This document shows positions 51,702 through 59,103 of a stretch of DNA of 64,000 nucleotides, in pieces; position 1 is the first letter of the stretch; every line of letters starts with the position of its first letter. Source of the DNA: Thermoplasmata archaeon (GTDB lineage Archaea; Thermoplasmatota; Thermoplasmata; Lutacidiplasmatales; UBA184). The translations under genes were made by a program, and so were the position numbers. The notes beneath the pieces are model-generated. The model saw only the letters and a list, made by a program, of their open reading frames with translations. It was not told where the DNA came from and did not search any database. The stretch spans positions 45,221 through 109,220 of the forward strand of contig JAKIWI010000002.1 of assembly GCA_022750115.1 (NCBI GenBank), given 5' to 3'.

Positions 51702-51748
51702 CCCCGAGCGGGACTATGCCATCTCTACGACAGAGTGGGTACGATCCC
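51699..51748 (+). repeat. att-like repeat, type B
   Basis: TAGCCCCGAGCGGGACTA followed by TGCCATCTCTACGACAGA and GGGTACGATCCC, one base longer than the other type B copies. Its first three bases serve as the stop codon of the SRPBCC-like gene. Innermost repeat before the tRNA. Confidence 0.8.
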
Positions 51749-51973
51749 GACGAACCCGGATTGACTCGAGGACCCAACCGGTGGGGGGGGGTCGCCTTGC
51801 GGCGGGTCCGACGCCGGTTTCTTCGAAGGCCCGGGTCGGATTCGGTAGCGCTTGCGGAGGTACCGAGATGCGCCACGCGACTGGCGGGATTCCTCGTCGG
51901 ACTGGACCCCGGATTGGCTCCCAGCTGGACGGCTGAATCGGGTCCATTCCCAGGCTCGGCCGCGCGACAAGGG

Positions 51974-52249
51974 CTACTTTGGGAGCCGCTGATACACGTT
52001 CGCCCGGTGTCCAAACCGGATGAATCGCGCTTCCGCTCCGTCCCAGCGGAAGATGCCTCGGTAGGGGCCGACCTTCAGCGTCCAGAGTCCACGTCCCCCT
52101 TCGAGAGGGTGCGTGTCGAACTCACCGGGCAACCGCAGGGTGGTCGACCTTTGGAACCGAAGCAGGAGCTGATCGAACCTGGTTCGGGGCGAGATCGGAA
52201 GTCGGCGGAGCGACGCAAACCCCTCCGGGCTGAGGGTTACCCGGACCAT
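51974..52249 (-). CDS. RelE/ParE-like toxin
   Basis: 91 residues. LSPEGFASLRRLPISPRTRF and a second helix give the hairpin; EFDTHPLEGGRGLWTLKVGP and YRGIFRWDGAEARFIRFGHR give the sheet, ending in NVYQRLPK. The text is a typical RelE superfamily sequence. It begins directly where the antitoxin ends. The pair occupies the cassette next to the tRNA and points away from it. Confidence 0.83.
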   Translation of the reverse strand: MVRVTLSPEGFASLRRLPISPRTRFDQLLLRFQRSTTLRLPGEFDTHPLEGGRGLWTLKVGPYRGIFRWDGAEARFIRFGHRANVYQRLPK

Positions 52250-52468
52250 CTAGCGTCCCGGGAGCCCGAGCCGCCGGCGGGCAGTCGTGTACGAGATCGG
52301 GGGACGGGTCAGCTCTTGTTCGGCCCACGCAAGGAACTCCTTCGGCGGGACCGCGTCCATGAACTCCTCCAAGATCTCGGCGTACGTCCGACCCCCCGTC
52401 TTGTACAACTTGAGGCGACGAGCAATCGAAGTCGGTACCGTGATCGTCGTCGGCGAGTCCGCGAGCAT
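52250..52468 (-). CDS. Antitoxin of the RelE-like pair
   Basis: 72 residues. PTTITVPTSIARRLKLYKTG has a short strand then a helix, as in ribbon-helix-helix or related antitoxins, followed by YAEILEEFMDAVPPKEFLAW and ISYTTARRRLGL. The last Arg-rich piece parallels the RKRLGL tail of the antitoxin at 50373, so the two pairs may be distantly related. It abuts the toxin gene. TTGTTCCAATTGGGATAA just upstream includes a partial palindrome that may be its operator. Confidence 0.75.
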   Translation of the reverse strand: MLADSPTTITVPTSIARRLKLYKTGGRTYAEILEEFMDAVPPKEFLAWAEQELTRPPISYTTARRRLGLPGR

Positions 52469-52560
52469 GCCTCCTCAATTGTTCCAATTGGGATAACGGT
52501 TTCTGCGATCCGCCCTCGACAGGTAGATAGCAACGCCAGGGTGGGCTGAAGCGAGGAACG

Positions 52561-52633
52561 TAGCCCCGAGCGGATTCGAACCGCTGTCGCCGGCTCCAAA
52601 GGCCAGCATGCTTGGCCACTACACCACGGGGCT
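52561..52633 (-). tRNA. tRNA-Gln (anticodon UUG)
   Basis: On the minus strand a 73-nt cloverleaf can be drawn: acceptor AGCCCCG paired with CGGGGCT, anticodon stem CTGGC/GCCGG with loop CTTTGGA giving anticodon UUG, T-arm AGCGG-TTCGAAT-CCGCT, discriminator A at 52561. No CCA is encoded. A minus-strand CTTTTGTAA at 52657-52665 stands about 25 bp upstream as TATA element. Its last 18 nt are the source of the repeats in the adjacent array. Confidence 0.93.
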
Positions 52634-52656
52634 GCGGGCAAGCGAGCGTAACCCGC

Positions 52657-52665
52657 TTACAAAAG
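52657..52665 (-). promoter_or_regulatory. TATA-like box of tRNA-Gln
   Basis: CTTTTGTAA on the minus strand, centred about 27 bp upstream of the tRNA 5' end, the normal archaeal distance for a transcript starting at or next to the mature end. Confidence 0.5.
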
Positions 52666-52739
52666 TCGTCCGCATCTCGATCGAGATGGGGGACTTCTCG
52701 TTTCCCCTGGGTTAAAGGTCAGGTTCCGTTCCGGTCTTC

Positions 52740-54206
52740 GTGCGTCGAACGAAACTCCTCGTGACCATCGGGCCGGCCTCCTCCGCTCCAGCCGTGATCG
52801 ACCGGATGCTCGCCCTGGGCGTCGATGCGTTCCGAATCAACTTCTCCCACGGCACGGACCAAGAGCACCAGGCGGCGCTACGTATGCTGCGCTCCACTGC
52901 GGCCCGCGCCCATCGCGAGGTCGCCCTGGTCGCCGATCTCCAGGGACCAAAGATCCGAATTGGAGAGATCGCCGGCGGCTCCGTCGTTCTCGAGGACGGC
53001 GGGTCGTGGCAGCTGGACACCTCCGGCGAGGTGGGGGACCGCCGTCGCGTCTCGGTGTCGGTTCCGCACCTCACGAAGTCCGCGCGGCCGGGGGACCCGC
53101 TTCTGCTGGGGGATGGCCAAGTCGAGCTCGTGGTGTCCGGTGTGCGCGGCGCCGGCGTCGACGTCCGCGTCGAGCACGGCGGGCGGGTCACCTCCCATGC
53201 GGGTCTGTTCCTGCCGAGAGCCCGGTTGCGAACTCCCATCCTCGCTTCCAAGGACCTCCACGACCTCGGCATCGCCCTCGCAGAAGGCGTCGATTTCGTC
53301 GCCCTTTCGTTCGTCCGTGCGGGCTCGGACGTTCTCGCCGCGCGGCGCCGCCTGGACCGGGCGGGTCACCCGGACGTCGGGCTAATCGCGAAGATCGAGC
53401 GCGCTGAGGCGCTCGCCAACATCAACGGCATCCTCGGAGCCGCCGACGGGATCATGGTCGCCCGCGGAGACCTCGGGATCGAAGTCCCCCTCGAGCGTCT
53501 CGCCCTCGAACAGAAGTCGCTCGTCGCGCGGGCCAACGCGGTCCACAAGCCGGTCGTCGTCGCGACGCAGATGCTCCTGAGCATGGTCGCCTCGCCCCGA
53601 CCAACCAGGGCCGAGGCGACGGATGTCGCCAACGCCGTCCTGGACGGCGCCGACACGGTGATGCTGAGCGAGGAGAGCGCGGTCGGTCAATTCCCCGTCG
53701 AGGCGGTTTCCTGGCTCGACCGGATCTGTCGGTCCACCGAGGCGGCGATTGCCTCGGGCGCCGTTCGCGTCGCGCGCCCGCCGACCGTCTCGTCCGAGCG
53801 GGACGCCGCGGTCGCGGAGGCGGCGGTGCGACTCGCCGACGAGTCGGGGGCCGCCGCCATCGTGACGCCCACGCACTCCGGCCGGACGGCCCGAATTGTG
53901 GCGAGTGCTCGACCCAGATCGGTCGTCCTCGCCATCTCCTCCCAAGCCGCGACCCGACGAAGGCTCGCGCTCACCTGGGGAGTCGAGGCCCACGAATGTC
54001 CCGCCAGCCTGCCGCTCGATTCGCTCCGGGACTTCGCTCAAGCGCTCGTCGCGACTCGCCCGGGAGTCCGACGGGGCGACTCCATCGTCCTGACGGCGGG
54101 CTACCCCGTCGAGGGACGGCCGACCAACCTCGTCACCGTGTTGTCGGTTGACCGGCCGCGCGGCTCGGGGAGACCAGCCACAGGGCCGGCAAGAGCGCGA
54201 AGCTGA
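52740..54206 (+). CDS. pyk: Pyruvate kinase
   Basis: 488 residues from a GTG, 23 bp after a TATA-like TTAAAG. Landmarks: RRTKLLVTIGPASS, FRINFSHGT, DLQGPKIRIG, a B-domain with LGDGQVELVV, LSFVRAGSD, the catalytic-site helix IAKIERAEAL, IMVARGDLGIE with the metal ligands, ATQMLLSM and a regulatory C-domain with PTHSGRTARIVA. It transfers phosphate from phosphoenolpyruvate to ADP in glycolysis. The usual ATQMLESM reads ATQMLLSM, a change worth noting at the Glu. The end overlaps the convergent MFS gene by 74 bp. Confidence 0.95.
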   Translation: MRRTKLLVTIGPASSAPAVIDRMLALGVDAFRINFSHGTDQEHQAALRMLRSTAARAHREVALVADLQGPKIRIGEIAGGSVVLEDGGSWQLDTSGEVGDRRRVSVSVPHLTKSARPGDPLLLGDGQVELVVSGVRGAGVDVRVEHGGRVTSHAGLFLPRARLRTPILASKDLHDLGIALAEGVDFVALSFVRAGSDVLAARRRLDRAGHPDVGLIAKIERAEALANINGILGAADGIMVARGDLGIEVPLERLALEQKSLVARANAVHKPVVVATQMLLSMVASPRPTRAEATDVANAVLDGADTVMLSEESAVGQFPVEAVSWLDRICRSTEAAIASGAVRVARPPTVSSERDAAVAEAAVRLADESGAAAIVTPTHSGRTARIVASARPRSVVLAISSQAATRRRLALTWGVEAHECPASLPLDSLRDFAQALVATRPGVRRGDSIVLTAGYPVEGRPTNLVTVLSVDRPRGSGRPATGPARARS

Positions 54207-55341
54207 GCGCCCCCGCGTAGAGCCAAGCGCCCGTGAACCCCACCGTCTCGACGAGGACGCCGAATACGACGACGAACCCGCTCCCGAGCATGACCTGGAT
54301 CGAGTTCACGACTCCGACGCCGAGCGCCAGCCCCTCTCCCTGGGTCTCGGGGAGGTAGGTGGGGATCAGGTAGAGGATCGTGAACACCACACCGTCGAGG
54401 AACCCCAGGGCGAGAAACAGCGGGCCGATCTCCCACAAGTTCGCGAACGGCACCAGGAGGACGAGTGAGCTGACCAAGGCGCCGAACAGCCCGATGAGCA
54501 GCCGCCGGTCGCCCCCGCGCTCGGCGATCCACCCGCCGATCGGACCACCCGGGAACGACGAGACCACAACGATCGCGGTCAGCGTCGCCGCGACTCCCGC
54601 GCCCCAGTCGGGATGAACGAAGTGCGCGTAGTCGACGAAGTCCTGGGCGACGAGGTAGATCGCGGTCCAGAACCCGGTGAGCGCGATCGACAGACCCCAC
54701 ATCGACCGGCTTCGCAGTACCGCGCGGCCCGCGGCGTAGACCGCCGAGCTGTCCCGGGTCGACCCCTCGGGGAGCTGGGGCGGGAGGAGGAGGAACGCCG
54801 CGGCCGTGGTGGCGAGCAGGGCGACGCCGCCAAGACCGAGGGCGACCGGCCATCCGTAGGCGAGGCCGAGGGCGGCGCCGCCGACGAGTCCGATCGCGCC
54901 GCCCACCGAGAAGCCCCCGTTGTAGAACCCGATGACCGGGCCGCGCTCACCGGGAGGATAGTACGATGCGATCAGGCTCAGGGCCGGGGAGAAGAAGAAC
55001 GCGGCCCCGACGCCCCCGAGGAACCGCACCAAAGCGAGGAGCTCCCACGTTGGTGCGAAGGCGGTCGCGACGCTCGCGAGACCGAACAGGGTCACACCGA
55101 CGAGCGATACCCTCCGGGAGCCCCATCGAACCGACGCGAGTCCCGCGGGAACTTGGAAGATCCCGACCCCGACGAGGAAGGCGCCGAGGACGATGGCGAG
55201 CTGGGCGGGGGAGGCGCGGAGAGTGGTGGCGACGAGCGGGAGCACCGCTCCGATGTTGTACCAGTTGAACGCGTAGACGATCCGGACGACGAACAGCGCG
55301 CCGGACGGAACCGCGCGTCGCCCCGGCGCCAGCTCGGCCAA
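54133..55341 (-). CDS. MFS transporter
   Basis: 402 residues with twelve hydrophobic segments. MFS motif A-like text VRWGSRRVSLVG follows helix 2, and a central loop LRSRSMWG begins the second half. No substrate-specific motif recognised. The start lies six bases after the MBL-fold gene stop, so it is the last gene of a five-gene minus-strand operon. Its 3' end overlaps pyruvate kinase tail to tail. Confidence 0.88.
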   Translation of the reverse strand: MAELAPGRRAVPSGALFVVRIVYAFNWYNIGAVLPLVATTLRASPAQLAIVLGAFLVGVGIFQVPAGLASVRWGSRRVSLVGVTLFGLASVATAFAPTWELLALVRFLGGVGAAFFFSPALSLIASYYPPGERGPVIGFYNGGFSVGGAIGLVGGAALGLAYGWPVALGLGGVALLATTAAAFLLLPPQLPEGSTRDSSAVYAAGRAVLRSRSMWGLSIALTGFWTAIYLVAQDFVDYAHFVHPDWGAGVAATLTAIVVVSSFPGGPIGGWIAERGGDRRLLIGLFGALVSSLVLLVPFANLWEIGPLFLALGFLDGVVFTILYLIPTYLPETQGEGLALGVGVVNSIQVMLGSGFVVVFGVLVETVGFTGAWLYAGALSFALLPALWLVSPSRAAGQPTTR

Positions 55342-55347
55342 CGCGGA

Positions 55348-56289
55348 TCACTCCGGGAGAAGACCCCGGACGCGGAAGTACCGGACCAGTCCCTGGGCGG
55401 CGAGCTCGTAGCCCGAGACGAGCGCACCCCGGTCGTCCGATGCGGGAGCATGTCCCTCGGCCCGCGCCACGGCCTCCTCGTGCTCGCGCAGCGCGCGCGT
55501 GACGTACTCGATGCTCGGGTCGACGCGGGCCGCGCCGAGCGCGACGTCGCGCCATTCCTCGATCGCGCGCCGGTACCCGGCGAGGTCGGCGACCGGGTCG
55601 TCCGACCCGCCGAAGTGCGTCCGGAACAGCCGCTTCGGTTCGACGGAGGCGATGCGGTCGAGGCTCTCGAACAATTGCTCCAGGTCGAGGTCGGGGGGCG
55701 GCACCGCCGGACGGGCGCGGCGACCGTCGGAGAGTCGGACCCCCGCCGCGTCGCCGGTGAAGACGGCCGAGAGCCCGGTGTCGAGGAAGGCGATGTGGTG
55801 GCGGGCGTGCCCGGGAGTCGGGAGCACTTCCAGGGTTCCGTTCGTGAGCTCGAACGATTCCCCCCCGTCGAGGGGGCCGAGCCGCACCGGTGGCACCGGC
55901 GTGATCGCTCCCCAGAGCTCGTCGGAGGCGGAGCCCCACGCCCGCCGCGCGCTCGCCGCGAGTCGGGTCGGGTCGACGAGATGGGGTACGCCCAGTCGGT
56001 GGGCGAACAGCTCGGCCGACGGGAATCGCTCCGCCGCGGCACCGAGCGCCCCTGCGTGATCCAGGTGGATGTGGGTGACGAAGATCCGCGCGACCTCGCG
56101 GGGGTCCACCCCGGCGCGCAGCACGGCCGCCTCGAGGCGGGGGAGACAACTCGTCGGACCGGTCTCAATGATCGTCCAGCCCTCCGGCCCCGGCAGCAGG
56201 AAGCTCGCGATCAGCCCCTCGGTGTTTCGGAACCCGAGGTCGAGGCTGAACCGGTCCCGCCCGAGCTCGGTGACGGTGGGGGCGCTCAC
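55348..56289 (-). CDS. Metallo-beta-lactamase fold hydrolase
   Basis: The GTG at 56289 overlaps the M50 stop by four bases and gives 313 residues. The metal-site motif is FVTHIHLDHAG (HxHxDH), followed by LPTPGHARHH, VFTGDAAG and RTHFGG with the other ligands. The family includes glyoxalase II, lactonases and other hydrolases; the C-terminal helical extension is typical of thiolesterase-like members. Substrate unknown. Longer in-frame starts would overlap the M50 gene widely. Confidence 0.9.
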   Translation of the reverse strand: MSAPTVTELGRDRFSLDLGFRNTEGLIASFLLPGPEGWTIIETGPTSCLPRLEAAVLRAGVDPREVARIFVTHIHLDHAGALGAAAERFPSAELFAHRLGVPHLVDPTRLAASARRAWGSASDELWGAITPVPPVRLGPLDGGESFELTNGTLEVLPTPGHARHHIAFLDTGLSAVFTGDAAGVRLSDGRRARPAVPPPDLDLEQLFESLDRIASVEPKRLFRTHFGGSDDPVADLAGYRRAIEEWRDVALGAARVDPSIEYVTRALREHEEAVARAEGHAPASDDRGALVSGYELAAQGLVRYFRVRGLLPE

Positions 56290-57005
56290 GTTCCCCCGAT
56301 GCCGAACGGCCAGCCGAGGGAGACGATCGCGAACATGAGGGCGGCGAACGCCGCGGCGACGACGAAGGAGGCCAGCCAGACCGGGCGACTCCATCGGAGG
56401 ACCTTGCGGCCGTCGAGGGGTCCGAACGGGAGCAGGTTGAACGCGGCGAACCAGCCGTTGATGAACGCAAGCAGCAGGAGGAACACGGCGATCGTTGTGT
56501 ACCCGGTCACGAGCGAAATGCCGAAGCCCGCCGACGCGAAGATCGTCGCTTCGACCAGGTTCAGCGCGGGACCGGCGAGACTCGTGCGGCCCCAATCTTC
56601 GGCGCTCCCCATGCCCCCGATGACGGTCGCCCCGGGGGCCGCGAACAGAAAGCCGAACAACGCCGTGACGACGGAGAGAAGGAGGCCGGTCGGGGACATT
56701 CGGAACTCCGCCCAGAAGCCCCGACGCTCGGCCGAGACCTTGTGAGCGAGCTCGTGGAACAGGAATCCGGTGAGCGCGGCCGCGGCGCCGAATCCGAGCC
56801 CCGCGACCAGCGCGTTCGGGTTGAAGCCGCCGAATTGGACCTTCCGGAGCAGCCTGGTCTCGACGATGGCGATGTCCACGGTCAGCACCACGAACGCGAT
56901 CAGGGCATGCAAGATCTCTGTCGGCGAGGTCGTGACCCGGCGCGACGGGAGCGGCGTCGACCCGACCCAGTATCCGCCCCCCGGAGGGCTCGACCAGCTG
57001 CTCAC
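56286..57005 (-). CDS. M50/site-2-protease-type membrane metalloprotease
   Basis: The GTG at 57005 overlaps the stop of the BtuF-like gene and gives 239 residues. Zinc site: FHELAHKV (HExxH) in the second half of a membrane helix, and LLPFGPLDGRKV (the third ligand, D in LDG). Six or so hydrophobic segments. Such intramembrane proteases cut membrane-spanning substrates. No PDZ or CBS domain is attached. It belongs to the operon by overlaps on both sides. Confidence 0.88.
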   Translation of the reverse strand: MSSWSSPPGGGYWVGSTPLPSRRVTTSPTEILHALIAFVVLTVDIAIVETRLLRKVQFGGFNPNALVAGLGFGAAAALTGFLFHELAHKVSAERRGFWAEFRMSPTGLLLSVVTALFGFLFAAPGATVIGGMGSAEDWGRTSLAGPALNLVEATIFASAGFGISLVTGYTTIAVFLLLLAFINGWFAAFNLLPFGPLDGRKVLRWSRPVWLASFVVAAAFAALMFAIVSLGWPFGIGGT

Positions 57006-57910
57006 GACGCCGCGACCTCGCGCGCGGACGGAGGGTCCCACCGTTGTATCGCCATCGGTCGGTCGTCGCGGGACACCCCGAGAAGCGAACGGAGGACCCG
57101 GATCCCTTCTACGAGCCGTGGGCCGGGTCGACTGAAGTATCCCTCATCGACGAGCCAGGTGCCGCGAGGAACTTGGCGAGCGAGGAGCTCGTCTCCTAGC
57201 GGGGAGCGAGCCAGTTCGCGCACGGACCTCTCGACGGAGAAGCTGCACGGCGCGAGGACGAGGAGCTCAGGCTCCCGGGCCCGAATCGAGGACCACGTGG
57301 TTCGTTCCCCCACCTTCCCCTCCGCCGGGCCGATGGAGACTCCGCCGGCGCTCCGCACCATCTCGGCCGCCCACAGCCCGGCGAGGATCGGGGGGTCCAG
57401 CCATTCGACGATGGCCACGCGGGCGGGCCGGCCGATCGACGGCGCCGTCTCGGCGAGCATCGCTCGGGCCATCTCCTCCGCGCGGGCGCGTTGGCCGATC
57501 GCGGCGCCGATCGATTCGATGGTCTCAGCGACCTCCGGGAGGGTTCGGGGGGAGAGACTGAGGACTTTCGGTCGGATACCGGCGGCCTCGCACGCCGCCC
57601 CGACCTCCGCCTCGGTCACGGAACAGACCCCGCAGAGATCCTGCGTCAGCACGAGGTCGGGCTGCAGGCGCGCGAGGGCCGGAGTGTCGAGCTCGTAGAG
57701 GCTCTCGCCCGCGCCACGCGTTCCGCGCACACGCTCGTCGATCTCCGCCGATGAGCGGTCCGGGTCCCAGATTCGCGGTCGCATGACGGCCGGCAGCCTC
57801 TGGACGGACCGGGGCACATCGCACTCGGAACTTCGGCCGACCAGATCCTTGGCCCGACCGAGGGCGGCCACCGTCTCGGTCGCGCTGGGCAGCAGCGAGA
57901 CGATCCGCAC
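57002..57910 (-). CDS. Cobalamin/siderophore-type substrate-binding protein (BtuF-like)
   Basis: 302 residues from a GTG at 57910. RIVSLLPSATETVAALG at the front, VGRSSECDVP, then DLVLTQDLCGVCSVTE in the middle and LAPCSFSVERSV towards the end are characteristic of the cytoplasmic-type cobalamin-binding BtuF homologues. No signal peptide or lipobox is present, and no ABC permease gene is nearby, so it may not act in uptake. The start follows the TPR gene stop by 20 bp. Confidence 0.85.
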   Translation of the reverse strand: MRIVSLLPSATETVAALGRAKDLVGRSSECDVPRSVQRLPAVMRPRIWDPDRSSAEIDERVRGTRGAGESLYELDTPALARLQPDLVLTQDLCGVCSVTEAEVGAACEAAGIRPKVLSLSPRTLPEVAETIESIGAAIGQRARAEEMARAMLAETAPSIGRPARVAIVEWLDPPILAGLWAAEMVRSAGGVSIGPAEGKVGERTTWSSIRAREPELLVLAPCSFSVERSVRELARSPLGDELLARQVPRGTWLVDEGYFSRPGPRLVEGIRVLRSLLGVSRDDRPMAIQRWDPPSAREVAAS

Positions 57911-57929
57911 AGGCGCTCTCCGGATCGGG

Positions 57930-59045
57930 CTACCGCGACGTGCGGGACTTCCCGCTCCGGTGGGCGGTGCGCGCGGCGGCAGGAGCCTTCTTGCTTCGGC
58001 GGGGCGGGGCGCGGGAGGGACGCGAGCGCGACTTCGGGGCGGGCGCGGAGGGGCGGGGCCCACCGGACGTCGCGCCCGGGAGGGGCGCGGGCGTTGGGGC
58101 GGGAAGGCCGAGATGTTCGCACAGTGCCACTTCGGCGTCGAACGGAAGTCCGAGGGCCCGGGCTCGCTCCCGCTCGCCCGTCGCCTCCCGAGCGTGGCCG
58201 AGCTTCTCGAGTGTCACCGAGTGCAGGAATCGCATCCGCGGGTCGTCGGGCATCGTGCGCAGCATCGCCTCGACCTCTGCGCGCGCGTCGGTCCACGCCT
58301 TCGCGTCGAGCAGGGCGGCGAGCAGGTGCGCCCGCACGTCCGCTCGCGACTCGTTCGCCGCGAGGAGCGCTCGATAGGCATCGATCTCCTTCGCCGTGTG
58401 ACCCGTCGCCCCCAGAACAGTGGCACGCCCGATCCCGGCGTCGACGCTGTCGGGGTGCGAGCGGAGAACCTGCTCGAAGGCGCGGTCGGCCTCCATCGGA
58501 AGACCGAGGGCGAGCAGGGAGCGACCGACACCGAGCTTCGCCGGGACGAACTCTGGCTTCAGCTCGGCGGCGTGATGGTAGAATCGCAGCGAAAGTGCGG
58601 GGACTCCCCACTCCTCCCACGTCCGGGCCCGGTCGAGTACGTCGTCGAGAAGGCGCGCGGACGGCAGCAAGCGCGCCTTCTTCTCCGTGACCTCCGCGCG
58701 GGGGGGCTCGCCGAGCCGGTCCGCGAGGCCGAGACCTTTCGCGAGTTCGGTGAACCGATTCCCCTCGACGACCGTCCCGCCGCGGCGGGAGACCTCGGCC
58801 CCCAACGCGAGCGGAAGCCGGTCCGGCGTCAGCACGACGACCTTCGCGGGCGAGTCGGGGACCTCGGCGAACATGCGACCGATGTGGTCGAGCGAGAGCC
58901 GGGTCGTATCGTCGACGAACGCGAGCAGGAACCCGTCCGGCGTCCGGACGAGCACCGCTTCTTCGCGCGGTCGGGCCGCCGCGACGTTCAAACCCATCGC
59001 TTCGACGAGCCGGCCGACCAGGTCGGCGAACCCGGGACGCGCCAT
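57930..59045 (-). CDS. TPR-repeat protein with basic C-terminal tail
   Basis: 371 residues. The first 110 residues form an alpha/beta domain (VLVRTPDGFLLAFVDDTTRL, AKVVVLTPDRLPLALG) reminiscent of nuclease-like folds but without clear active-site residues. From about 145 to 300 there are TPR units (LSLRFYHHAAELKPEFVPAK, ADRAFEQVLRSHPDSVDAGI). The end is a Pro/Arg/Lys-rich tail. First gene of the five-gene operon, started from the shared TATA element near 59072. Confidence 0.72.
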   Translation of the reverse strand: MARPGFADLVGRLVEAMGLNVAAARPREEAVLVRTPDGFLLAFVDDTTRLSLDHIGRMFAEVPDSPAKVVVLTPDRLPLALGAEVSRRGGTVVEGNRFTELAKGLGLADRLGEPPRAEVTEKKARLLPSARLLDDVLDRARTWEEWGVPALSLRFYHHAAELKPEFVPAKLGVGRSLLALGLPMEADRAFEQVLRSHPDSVDAGIGRATVLGATGHTAKEIDAYRALLAANESRADVRAHLLAALLDAKAWTDARAEVEAMLRTMPDDPRMRFLHSVTLEKLGHAREATGERERARALGLPFDAEVALCEHLGLPAPTPAPLPGATSGGPRPSAPAPKSRSRPSRAPPRRSKKAPAAARTAHRSGKSRTSR

Positions 59046-59068
59046 CGGCGGTCGATGCTCGGTCCGTA

Positions 59069-59077
59069 GTTAAATAG
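59069..59077. promoter_or_regulatory. Apparently bidirectional TATA element
   Basis: GTTAAATAG reads as a TATA box on both strands (TTAAATA one way, TATTTAA the other). It lies about 27 bp from the minus-strand start at 59045 and about 31 bp from the plus-strand GTG at 59104, so both leaderless transcripts can be served. The spacing is too short for two separate boxes. Confidence 0.5.
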
Positions 59078-59103
59078 AACCGGACTTGAATCGGACGATT
59101 CTC

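Larger units (their letters stand above)
40421..52633. mobile_element. tRNA-Gln-anchored array of small gene cassettes
   Basis: Ten partial copies of the tRNA-Gln 3' end, all in the same orientation, start at 40421, 41893, 43352, 44204, 45321, 46587, 49396, 50231, 51046 and 51699, and the intact tRNA closes the array at 52561-52633. They delimit ten units of about 1.47, 1.46, 0.85, 1.12, 1.27, 2.81, 0.84, 0.82, 0.65 and 0.86 kb. Gene orientation varies between units. No integrase, transposase or replication gene is visible inside. Site-specific integration at tRNA 3' ends is well known; a serial array of single-gene units without a recombinase is unusual. The 40421 and 43352 copies are the most degenerate. 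Confidence 0.8.

Noticed and set aside
40421..52560. Interpretation of the array as a CRISPR or a classical integron
   Set aside because: Spacing between repeats is 0.65-2.8 kb and filled with genes, so it is not CRISPR. No IntI-type integrase or canonical attC ends (RYYYAAC/GTTRRRY) were found, and cassette genes face both ways.
40421..52560. Reading the repeats as transcription terminators
   Set aside because: They match the tRNA 3' end rather than a T-rich terminator, are in one orientation regardless of gene direction, and lie upstream of some genes.
54133..54206. Overlap of pyruvate kinase and the MFS gene as evidence of a frameshift
   Set aside because: Both proteins end at plausible positions for their families, and tail-to-tail overlap also occurs at aIF5B in this window.
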